From SHYG01 sp041485445 (GTDB taxonomy: Bacteria > Chloroflexota > Dehalococcoidia > Lucifugimonadales > UBA3495), in contig JBGPJN010000183.1 of NCBI GenBank assembly GCA_041485445.1, positions 1-5,983 of the forward strand: a stretch of 5,983 nucleotides of DNA, given 5' to 3'. This document shows, in pieces, positions 1-5,507 of this stretch. Below the pieces are notes generated by a model. It was not told where the DNA came from. It worked only from the letters and a program-made list of their open reading frames with translations, and did not search any database. How positions within the stretch are numbered: position 1 is the stretch's first letter; each line of letters begins with the position of its first letter. Made by a program: the position numbers and the translations under genes.

Positions 1-15
1 GCGCCCAACAGAGAT

Positions 16-54
16 GGTTACGTGGCGTCCTTGCTAACCGGCTTTTGGCCGGGG
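16..54 (+). promoter_or_regulatory. Leader hairpins upstream of cbiC, possible 3' part of a B12 riboswitch
   Basis: GGTTA (16-20) pairs with TAACC (35-39), enclosing a 14-base loop that contains GTGGC (22-26). A second hairpin, CCGGC (38-42) with GCCGG (48-52), has a TTTTG loop and shares two bases with the first. GGCCGGGG (47-54) can also pair with the 5' arm of the terminator at 76-84, leaving T80 bulged, so it could act as an antiterminator. Cobalamin riboswitches are known to use a kissing interaction between loop L5 (conserved GCCAC) and a downstream hairpin loop L13; GTGGC in the first loop would fit L13. The conserved B12 box and aptamer core are not visible, so they would have to lie before position 1. 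Pairing is seen in the sequence; the riboswitch role is inference. Confidence 0.35.
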
Positions 55-75
55 CTGGACACAGAATCATCAGTT

Positions 76-106
76 CCCCTGGCCGCAGTCGGGCCAGGGG
101 TTTTTT
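76..106 (+). terminator. Intrinsic terminator / attenuator ahead of cbiC
   Basis: CCCCTGGCC (76-84) and GGCCAGGGG (92-100) form a perfect 9-bp GC-rich stem with a 7-base loop, followed directly by six T (101-106). It ends 24 bases before the cbiC start codon. This is a classic Rho-independent terminator. It either ends an upstream transcript or, more interestingly, controls read-through into the cobalamin operon. The second reading is supported by the overlapping alternative pairing of its 5' arm with 47-54 and by the lack of an obvious promoter between it and cbiC. Confidence 0.75.
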
Positions 107-130
107 GGTTGGCCGAGGTTTTTAATTACG

Positions 131-790
131 ATGAATGCCATGTCTCTGGTGGAACGGTACGCCCTGCTCCCCGAGGAGATTGACCGGGAAAGCTTGCAGA
201 TGGTGGAAGCCAGCCTGCCCCGGTCGCTTGACGTTGGCCCCCAGGAGCGGTACGTGGTCTGCCGCATTGTGCGGGCCGAGGGCGATCCGGACATCGCCGC
301 CTCCATACGCTTCAGCCACGGCGCTGTGGAGCGCGGCCTGGCGGCGCTGGCTGCCCATGCGCAGATCATCACCGACGTGCGCATGGTGGAGGCGGGCATC
401 TCCCGCGCCCTGCTGAAGCGTCACGGCATCGCCACCCGTTGCCTGATAGATGCTCCAGAGGTGGCCGCCCGCGCCCAGCGGGAGGGAACCACTCGCTCGG
501 TGGCGGCCCTGCGGGAGCTGGCGCCCCACCTGAACGGTGCCGTAGTGGCCATCGGCAACGCCCCCACGGCGCTGCTGGCCCTGCTGGACCTGGTGGATGC
601 GGGACAGGTGTCCCCCGCCCTGATTATCGGCATGCCCGTGGGCTTCGTCGCCTGCCCCGAATCCAAGGACGAGCTGATGCGCCGCCCGGCGCCCTACATC
701 ACCATTCCGGGACGCCGCGGGGGCAGCTCCGCCGCCGCCGCCACGGTCAACGCTCTGCTGGACCTGCTGAGCCAGGGGGAGGCCAGGTAA
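131..790 (+). CDS. cbiC: Cobalt-precorrin-8 methylmutase (CbiC/CobH family)
   Basis: This cytosolic enzyme moves the C11 methyl group of cobalt-precorrin-8 to C12, giving cobyrinic acid. The 219 residues match the usual family length (about 200-220). Family landmarks in order: the N-terminal IDRESLQMVEA helix (17-27), RFSHGAVERGLAAL, the IITDVRMVEAGISR segment, GTTRSVAA, VAIGNAPTALL, GMPVGFVACPESK, and the C-terminal GRRGGSSAAAATVNALL. One key residue is changed: the catalytic His of the family (His43 of Pseudomonas denitrificans CobH, in a V-H-A/T-x-G/D context) aligns with Arg48 here (RIVRAEGD, codon CGG at 272-274). ATG 131 is the first start after the terminator. GAGG at 115-118 is a somewhat distant (12 bases) Shine-Dalgarno candidate, and ATG 140 is an alternative. 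The stop overlaps the cbiX start, so the two are probably translationally coupled. Family assignment is firm; activity is less certain because of the substitution. Confidence 0.93.
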   Translation: MNAMSLVERYALLPEEIDRESLQMVEASLPRSLDVGPQERYVVCRIVRAEGDPDIAASIRFSHGAVERGLAALAAHAQIITDVRMVEAGISRALLKRHGIATRCLIDAPEVAARAQREGTTRSVAALRELAPHLNGAVVAIGNAPTALLALLDLVDAGQVSPALIIGMPVGFVACPESKDELMRRPAPYITIPGRRGGSSAAAATVNALLDLLSQGEAR

Positions 791-1713
791 TGCCCCGAGC
801 CGCCGCCCGGACGCGCACCGCGGGACAGGGTGTCCAGGCCCAGCAGCCCCCCTGGGGCGTGGTCATGCTCTGCCACGGCAGCCAGCGGGGCGCCAGCCGC
901 GCCGAGTGCTCCTGCGCCTGGAAGTTTGGCGGCTCCGAAGCCCCCGAATGGTGCCTCCAGTGCCCCAGCACCCCGGTGGGGCTCGGGGAGACCGCCCGCC
1001 TGCTGCAGGCGCAGCTGAGTCCGGCTTGCTCCCAGGTGGTGCTATCCTGCCTGGAGTTCATCCAGCCCCATCCACCCCAGGCGGTGCGGGCCCTGGCCCA
1101 GCAGGGGCTGCGGCGCATGGTGATCGCGCCCTTCCTCCTAGGGCATGGCAAGCACGCCACCCTGGAGCTCCAGGAGGTGCTGGAAGATTTAAGAAGGGAG
1201 AACCCTGGGGTGGAAATCCACCTGGCCGATGGGCTGGGCGCCGACCCCCGCATCGCCGCGCTGGTGGAGGAGCGGGTGCGCGCCCTGGGTGCGCCGCCGG
1301 TGCGCCCCACGCCGGACCGCCCGGCGGGGGTGCTGGTGGTGAAGGCGGGCACCAAGACCCAGTACGACGACTGCCGCTGGCTGGCGGAGCTGGGCGGCAT
1401 GGTGGAAAATGGCCTGGGGTTGGGATATGCTGTGGCGGTGGCCCAGTCCCATTACGGTGACCCCACCATGGAGTCGGCGGCGGCCCGCCTGGTGGAGCAG
1501 CGGCGGGTTTCGTCCCTCACCTGCGTGCCCTATCTGCTGTTTCCAGGCCTGATCCTGCAGCGCAACGTGCTGGGCACCATGAGCCGGTTGCAAGAGCAGT
1601 ACCCGGCTCTGCCCATGTCGGTGACGCCGCCCCTGGGCGCGGACCCTCGGCTGGCGGGGGTGGCCGCCGACCGCATCCAGGAAGTGTGGCGCCGGGTGGA
1701 CGGCGGGGTCTAA
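790..1713 (+). CDS. cbiX: Sirohydrochlorin cobaltochelatase, long two-domain CbiX, with Cys-rich insert
   Basis: CbiX inserts Co2+ into sirohydrochlorin, the committing step of the anaerobic pathway. The 307-residue size fits the long, two-domain CbiX form. The first half has VVMLCHGSQRG with the metal-handling His29, an SCLEF segment with Glu89, and IAPFLLGHGKHATLELQ with His122. The second half (about 180-307) repeats the fold: VLVVKAGTKTQYDD, AVAQSHYGDPTMESAA, then VPYLLFPGLILQRN. It lacks the HGS/GRGS-type motif at its start, so catalysis probably rests on the first half. Between HGS and the following helix lies an unusual segment with Cys40, Cys42, Cys55 and Cys58 (CxC, 12 residues, CxxC), able to hold a metal or Fe-S cluster. 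Its ATG lies in TAATG overlapping the cbiC stop, with GGGGGAGG at 775-782 as ribosome binding site. Longer reading in this frame upstream is only a shadow of cbiC. Confidence 0.88.
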   Translation: MPRAAARTRTAGQGVQAQQPPWGVVMLCHGSQRGASRAECSCAWKFGGSEAPEWCLQCPSTPVGLGETARLLQAQLSPACSQVVLSCLEFIQPHPPQAVRALAQQGLRRMVIAPFLLGHGKHATLELQEVLEDLRRENPGVEIHLADGLGADPRIAALVEERVRALGAPPVRPTPDRPAGVLVVKAGTKTQYDDCRWLAELGGMVENGLGLGYAVAVAQSHYGDPTMESAAARLVEQRRVSSLTCVPYLLFPGLILQRNVLGTMSRLQEQYPALPMSVTPPLGADPRLAGVAADRIQEVWRRVDGGV

Positions 1714-1816
1714 AGTATACTAGGAACTGCTAACAAAATTATTGCCCCCTCTCCCTCTGGGAGAGGGCTGGGGTGAGGGTGAATCTGCCCCTCCCTCCAA
1801 CCCCTTCGTGAGGCAT
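1714..1816 (+). repeat. cbiX-cbiD gap with dispersed inverted repeat (1745-1785)
   Basis: CCCTCTCCC (1747-1755) and GGGAGAGGG (1759-1767) form a perfect 9-bp stem with a TCT loop, followed by a conserved-looking arm CTGGGGTGAGGGTGAAT (1768-1784). From memory this is a very widespread intergenic palindrome. Its translations are familiar as spurious peptides in databases: LGEGWGEG on this strand and LTPALSQRER on the other, and both appear here. That marks it as a dispersed REP-like element, not coding sequence. The rest of the gap (1714-1743) is AT-rich with a TATACT at 1716-1721 but no matching -35 element. 1786-1816 is C-rich without further structure that I can see. Confidence 0.75.
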
Positions 1817-3031
1817 ATGTCCGGCACTCAGCCCCAGGAAGATCAGCCCGAAGATCGGCCCGAAAGCGACTACAGCCGCCAGACAGTGAAGCGCCACGGC
1901 ATGCGCACGGGCTACACCACCGGCTCCTGCGCCGCCGCCGCCGCCAAGGCCGCCGCCCTGACCCTGCTCACCGGCCAGCCGGTGCGGGAGGTGACGATCC
2001 ACCTGCCCGTGGGCCGCGACGTCACCTTCGCGTTGCACCGCTGCCAGTGGGTAGACATGGGTAGACAGGTCCTCTGCTCGGTGATTAAGGACGGCGGCGA
2101 CGACCCCGACGTAACCCACGGCGCGGAGATCTGCGTCACCGTGTCCCGGGCTCCCGCCGGGCAGGCCGGGCTGCGCATCGTGGGCGGCCCCGGCGTGGGC
2201 ACCGTCACTCGCCCCGGCACCGGCATCCCCGTTGGGGAGCCCGCCGTCACCCGCGTGCCCCGGCGCATGATGGCCGAGTCCCTGCAGGAGGCGGCCCGCA
2301 GCCAGGGCCTGCCCGAGGATACTGGTTTCATCGCCCAGGTTTCCGTCACCGGCGGCGAGGAGATCGCCAAGAAGACCACCAACTCCCGCCTGGGAGTCCT
2401 GGGCGGCATCTCCATCCTGGGCAGCACCGGCGTGGTCCAGCCCTTCTCCACCGCGGCCTGGCGCGCCAGCGTCCACCTGGCCATCGACGTGGCGGCGGCC
2501 AACGGCCTGACCCACATGGTGCTTTCCACCGGCACCCGCAGCGAGGAGTTCGCCAAGGGCTGCCTGGACCTGCCGGACATGGCCTACGTGGACGCGGGCA
2601 TCTTCAGCGGTCCGGCCCTCAAGCGGTGCGTCATGCGCCAGATCCCCCGCGCCACCCACGTGGGCATGGTGGGCAAGTTCTCCAAGATGGCCATGGGCTA
2701 CTTCGTCACCCACGTGGCCGGCAACCGGGTGGACCCGGTGTTCCTGGCCTCCCTGGCCGGCCAGTGCGGCGCATCCCCCCAGGTGCAGGAGGAGATGCGC
2801 GGAGCGGCCAGCGGGCGGCACGTCCAGGAGATCGCCCAGGCCAACGGCCTGTTGGCGCTGTTCCCGCTGATGTGCCAGCTGGTCTGCCAGGAGAGCCACA
2901 AGCTGCTGGGCGATGATGCCCGGTCGCTCATCGTGGATGCCCTCTGCTTCGACTTCGACGGCACGCTGCTGGGCTCAGCCTCCACCTCGCCCCAGGGCAT
3001 CCCCCTGGTGGCGGGCTCCGGGCGACGCTAA
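1817..3031 (+). CDS. cbiD: Cobalt-precorrin-5B (C1)-methyltransferase CbiD
   Basis: CbiD transfers a methyl group from SAM to C1 of cobalt-precorrin-5B and is a marker of the anaerobic pathway. Hallmarks in order: MRTGYTTGSCAAAAAKAA (29-46), GGPGVGTVTRPG (from 123) with AVTRVPRRMM where the family usually has AINPVPR, TGGEEIAKKTTNSRLGVLGG then ISILGSTGVVQPFS (from about 178), and GMVGKFSKMAMGYFVTH (from about 283). Start choice: the frame stays open to a TTG at 1742, but those 25 codons are the dispersed repeat, so ATG 1817 is preferred, giving 404 residues. Its ribosome binding site is poor (GAGG only 3 bases upstream). ATG 1901 gives 376 residues, nearer family length, and begins right at the conserved RTGYTTG block. 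Residues 1-28 are acidic, unrecognised and may not be translated. The C-terminal LCFDFDGTLLG resembles a HAD motif but sits where CbiD normally ends. Confidence 0.93.
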   Translation: MSGTQPQEDQPEDRPESDYSRQTVKRHGMRTGYTTGSCAAAAAKAAALTLLTGQPVREVTIHLPVGRDVTFALHRCQWVDMGRQVLCSVIKDGGDDPDVTHGAEICVTVSRAPAGQAGLRIVGGPGVGTVTRPGTGIPVGEPAVTRVPRRMMAESLQEAARSQGLPEDTGFIAQVSVTGGEEIAKKTTNSRLGVLGGISILGSTGVVQPFSTAAWRASVHLAIDVAAANGLTHMVLSTGTRSEEFAKGCLDLPDMAYVDAGIFSGPALKRCVMRQIPRATHVGMVGKFSKMAMGYFVTHVAGNRVDPVFLASLAGQCGASPQVQEEMRGAASGRHVQEIAQANGLLALFPLMCQLVCQESHKLLGDDARSLIVDALCFDFDGTLLGSASTSPQGIPLVAGSGRR

Positions 3032-3036
3032 CGGGT

Positions 3037-3094
3037 GTAGGGGCAGACCCGTGTGTCTGCCCTGGGCTGGGCGCACACGCAGGTGCGCCCCTAC
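3037..3094 (+). repeat. Double-hairpin palindromic repeat in the cbiD-cbiT gap
   Basis: Two side-by-side hairpins, each with an 8-bp stem and a 6-base loop: GGGCAGAC (3041-3048) with GTCTGCCC (3055-3062), and GGGCGCAC (3069-3076) with GTGCGCCC (3083-3090). The outer ends are also complementary: GTAGGGGC (3037-3044) with GCCCCTAC (3087-3094). The element therefore has an outer inverted repeat and two inner hairpins that compete for the same GGGC/GCCC bases. It fills most of the gap from the cbiD stop to the cbiT start (3032-3125). From memory, elements of the form GTAGGGGC...GCCCCTAC are dispersed in many copies in several bacterial phyla. No T-tract follows, so it is not a standard terminator. 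Confidence 0.8.
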
Positions 3095-3125
3095 GAGGAC
3101 CAACCCCCGGCGCAAGGTTTCGCTA

Positions 3126-3755
3126 TTGACAGATCAGCTCAAGGTTAAGGCAACGCCGCCAACCCCAGCCCGCAGCCTGGGCCTGCCCGACGACGCCTTT
3201 GAGCAGCGCCGCCCCTTGCGGGGCCAGATTACCAAGCGGGAGGTGCGGGCGGTCAGCCTGTACTCCCTGGGCCTGCGGCCCGACAGCGTCGTCTGGGACA
3301 TCGGCGCGGGCACCGGCTCGGTGGCGCTGGAGGCGGCGTTCATCGCCCACCGGGGCCGGGTCTACGCCATCGAGCGGGATCCCGAAGGCCTGCCGCTGCT
3401 GGAGCGCAACGTGGCGCGGCTGGGCCAAGGCAACGTGCAGGTGGTCCCCGGAGAGGCGCCCGCGGCGCTGGCGGGGTTGCCCGACCCGGACTCGGTGTTC
3501 GTGGGCGGCAGCGGCGGCCGGCTGGCCGAGGTGTTGGATCAGGTGGCTCGCCGGCTCCAGCCCCAGGGCCGGGTGGTGGTGAACCTGGCGGCGCTGGAGC
3601 GTGCCCAGGAGTCCTACCACCGGCTGCGGGACCTGGGCTTGGCCGTGGAGCTGGTGATGGTCAACGCCGCGCGGGGCAAGGAGCTGGCCGACGGCACGGT
3701 GCGCCTGGAGGCCCTGAACCCGGTCTTTGTGGTCACTGGCTGGCGCCAGCAATGA
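3126..3755 (+). CDS. cbiT: Cobalt-precorrin-6B/7 (C15)-methyltransferase, decarboxylating (CbiT)
   Basis: CbiT methylates C15 and removes the carboxyl of the C12 acetate side chain using SAM. The 209 residues fit a standalone CbiT (about 190-210). They show RGQITKREVRAVSLYSLGL (32-50), the SAM-binding motif I VVWDIGAGTGSVALEAA (55-71, with Asp58 and the GxGxG loop), acidic Glu83 at the end of strand 2 in YAIERDPE, and the family signature VFVGGSGG (124-131). The start is TTG 3126, with AAGG (3114-3117) about 8 bases upstream. The frame is open further upstream, but that part runs through the palindromic repeat and the cbiD end and shows no family similarity; no ATG is suitably placed. The usual partner CbiE (C5-methyltransferase) is neither fused nor adjacent here. 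Confidence 0.9.
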   Translation: MTDQLKVKATPPTPARSLGLPDDAFEQRRPLRGQITKREVRAVSLYSLGLRPDSVVWDIGAGTGSVALEAAFIAHRGRVYAIERDPEGLPLLERNVARLGQGNVQVVPGEAPAALAGLPDPDSVFVGGSGGRLAEVLDQVARRLQPQGRVVVNLAALERAQESYHRLRDLGLAVELVMVNAARGKELADGTVRLEALNPVFVVTGWRQQ

Positions 3756-3810
3756 GCCAGGACGGTTTGTAAAGAGACTCGCATAAATGTCGAAATCAAT
3801 AGTGAGGCAT

Positions 3811-3855
3811 AAATCCCCCCAACCCCCCTTTGCAAAGGGGGGCGAGGGGGGATTT
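3811..3855 (+). repeat. G/C-tract palindrome in the cbiT-cbiL gap
   Basis: AAATCCCCCC (3811-3820) pairs with GGGGGGATTT (3846-3855), and CCCCCCTTTG (3823-3832) with CAAAGGGGGG (3833-3842). Only AA and CGA interrupt an otherwise perfect 45-base palindrome. From memory, AAATCCCCCC...GGGGGGATTT elements are dispersed in cyanobacteria, Chloroflexota and others and resemble small non-autonomous mobile or REP-like sequences. The cruciform or hairpin ends in ATTTT, so it might terminate weakly in either direction. The rest of the 150-base gap (3756-3905) is less GC-rich than the genes and shows no promoter I would defend. Confidence 0.8.
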
Positions 3856-3905
3856 TGTCAGCGGCGCTTAACAGTTTTTGTGCCAGGGTCGGCAAGGTTG
3901 GTCCG

Positions 3906-4637
3906 ATGACTAGCAGGCGTTCCCCTTCAGCCTCCGGCACTCTGCACGGCGTGGGCGTGGGCCCCGGCGACCCGGAGCTGCTCACCCTGAAGGCCCACCA
4001 CGTCCTGCAGCGGGTGCCCATCATCTGCGTACCCCAATCAGAGACCAGCCAGGACAGCTACGCCCTGAACATCGTGCGGGGGTTCCTGGACCTGGAGCGC
4101 CAGGAGATCCTGCGCATCAGCTTCCCCACCGACGACGCCCAGGGCGCCGCTCGCGCCTGGCGGGACGCCGCCGACGCCATCGCCGTGCGGCTCCAGCAGG
4201 GCCAGGACGTGGCCTTCATCACCGAGGGCGACCCCATGCTCTACAGCACCTTCTCCTACGTGCTGGAGCACATCCGCTCGGTCTATCCCGCCATCCCGGT
4301 GGAGATCATCCCCGGCGTGTCGTCGGTCATGGCAGCGGCGGCCAGCTCCGGGGTGCCCCTGGTGACCCACGGCCAGCGGCTGGCCATCCTGCCGGCGGTG
4401 TACGGCATTGACGACCTGCGGGAGGCCATTGCCAGCTACGACACCATCGTGCTGATGAAGGTGAACCGCACCCTGCTGCAGGCCCTGGCCAGCCTGGAGC
4501 GGCTGGGCCTGGCGGGCAAGGGCGTCTACGTGCGGCGGGCCACCACCGCCCGGGAGCAGGTGGTGCGCGACCTGAATCAGCTGACCGAGGAGGACCTGGA
4601 CTACTTCTCCCTCCTCATCATACGAAAAGGCGAATAG
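3906..4637 (+). CDS. cbiL: Cobalt-precorrin-2 (C20)-methyltransferase CbiL
   Basis: CbiL methylates C20 of cobalt-factor II / cobalt-precorrin-2 with SAM. The 243 residues fit the family (about 230-250) and the class III (tetrapyrrole methylase) fold: LHGVGVGPGDPELLTLKA (13-30), the ETSQDSYALNIV region typical of C20 enzymes, EGDPMLYSTFSYVLEHI (107-123; the Y-S-T-F context separates CbiL/CobI from the other methylases), IIPGVSSVMAAAA (134-146), and a C-terminal FSLLIIRKGE strand. ATG 3906 is chosen, with AAGG at 3894-3897 eight bases upstream. A TTG at 3855 in frame lies in the palindrome and adds only non-family residues. The gene ends with TAG followed immediately by an in-frame TGA, and cbiF starts 12 bases later, indicating co-translation. 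Confidence 0.92.
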   Translation: MTSRRSPSASGTLHGVGVGPGDPELLTLKAHHVLQRVPIICVPQSETSQDSYALNIVRGFLDLERQEILRISFPTDDAQGAARAWRDAADAIAVRLQQGQDVAFITEGDPMLYSTFSYVLEHIRSVYPAIPVEIIPGVSSVMAAAASSGVPLVTHGQRLAILPAVYGIDDLREAIASYDTIVLMKVNRTLLQALASLERLGLAGKGVYVRRATTAREQVVRDLNQLTEEDLDYFSLLIIRKGE

Positions 4638-4649
4638 TGAAGGTGGATA

Positions 4650-5492
4650 ATGTCTGAAGGCAAGGTCTACTTCATCGGCGGCGGGCCGGGCGACCCGGAG
4701 CTGCTTACCCTGAAGGCCAAGCGGCTCATCGAATCGGCGGACGTGGTGATCTACGCCGACTCCCTGGTGCACCCATCCATCGTGGAGTTCGCCCGACCTG
4801 GCGCGGAGGTCCACGGCAGCAAGACCCTCACCCTGGGCCAGATCATGGACCTCACCCTCCAGGCCGTGAAGCAGGGCAAGACCGTGGCCCGCATCCAGAG
4901 CGGCGACCCGTCCATCTACGGCGCCATGCTGGAGCAGATGCGGGTGCTGGAAGCCGAGGGCGTGGAGTACGAGGTCATCCCCGGCGTCAGCTCGGCCTTC
5001 GCCGCCGCCGCCCGCCTCAAGGCGGAGCTGACGGTGCCCGGCGGGTCGCAGACCGTGATCCTCACCCGCGTGGCGGGCCGCGTGGCCATGCCCCCCGGCG
5101 AGGAGCTGTCCGCCCTGGCCGCCCACGGCAGCACCCTGGTGCTGTTCCTGAGCATCACCCGCATGTTCCGCATCGCCCGGGAGCTGCGGGCCGCCGGCTA
5201 CGCCAAGGACACCCCCGTGGCGGTGGTCTACCGCGTGGGCTGGCCCGACGAGCAGATTATCCGGGGCACGTTGGCGAACATCACGCCCAAGGTGCGGGCG
5301 GCCAAGCTCACCCTGCAGGCCCTGATCCTGGTGGGCGGCGCCCTGGACCCGGAGTTACGCCAGCCCCGGCCAGCGGAGCAGGCCCCGGCGGCCTCCTCCC
5401 ACCTGTACTCGGAGACCTACACCCATAAGTACCGGAAGGGCCGGGCCCGGCCCGCCGCCGTTGCCGCCGCCCCGACCAGCCGGGGCGACTAG
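4650..5492 (+). CDS. cbiF: Cobalt-precorrin-4 (C11)-methyltransferase CbiF
   Basis: CbiF adds the C11 methyl group that CbiC later moves to C12. The class III methylase motifs are complete: VYFIGGGPGDPELLTLKA (6-23), VVIYADSLVHPSIVEF (32-47, the YADSLV block typical of CbiF/CobM), IQSGDPSIYGAM (82-93), VIPGVSSAFAAAA (109-121), LTRVAGRVAMP, and VAVVYRVGWPDEQIIRGTL (about 191-209). It is 280 residues against about 250-260 for the family. The family-like end LYSETYTHKYRKG (to about 264) is followed by a 16-residue Ala/Pro/Arg-rich tail. ATG 4650 has GAAGGTGG at 4639-4646. The stop is a single TAG (5490-5492), and the next gene cbiG continues in the same frame, so the tail resembles a linker. Confidence 0.93.
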   Translation: MSEGKVYFIGGGPGDPELLTLKAKRLIESADVVIYADSLVHPSIVEFARPGAEVHGSKTLTLGQIMDLTLQAVKQGKTVARIQSGDPSIYGAMLEQMRVLEAEGVEYEVIPGVSSAFAAAARLKAELTVPGGSQTVILTRVAGRVAMPPGEELSALAAHGSTLVLFLSITRMFRIARELRAAGYAKDTPVAVVYRVGWPDEQIIRGTLANITPKVRAAKLTLQALILVGGALDPELRQPRPAEQAPAASSHLYSETYTHKYRKGRARPAAVAAAPTSRGD

Positions 5493-5507
5493 ACAGGCCG
5501 GCCCAGC

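Noticed and set aside
1..75. RNase P RNA, tmRNA or tRNA end upstream of the terminator
   Set aside because: ACAGAATC at 61-68 hints at the RNase P 3' motif, but the flanking conserved bases are missing, and no T-arm or CCA end is present.
1716..1721. TATACT as a -10 promoter element for cbiD
   Set aside because: No acceptable -35 hexamer lies 16-18 bases upstream, and the site overlaps the end of the cbiX coding region; a single hexamer is weak evidence.
1739..2899. Long minus-strand open frame opposite cbiD
   Set aside because: Its start encodes the known spurious repeat peptide LTPALSQRER, and the rest is the antisense of a high-GC gene, rich in Gly, Ala and His, with no family signs.
2939..2980. 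CbiD C-terminus FDFDGTLLG resembling a HAD phosphatase motif, suggesting a fusion
   Set aside because: It lies at the normal end of CbiD and only about 20 residues follow before the stop, so there is no room for a HAD domain.
3037..3855. CRISPR-like or transposon array from the repeats
   Set aside because: The palindromes differ in sequence, are separated by genes, and show no regular spacing, cas genes or transposase in the window.
4038..5126. Long minus-strand open frame opposite cbiL and cbiF
   Set aside because: It spans two clearly real genes on the other strand and has the low-complexity His/Gly/Val composition of an antisense shadow.
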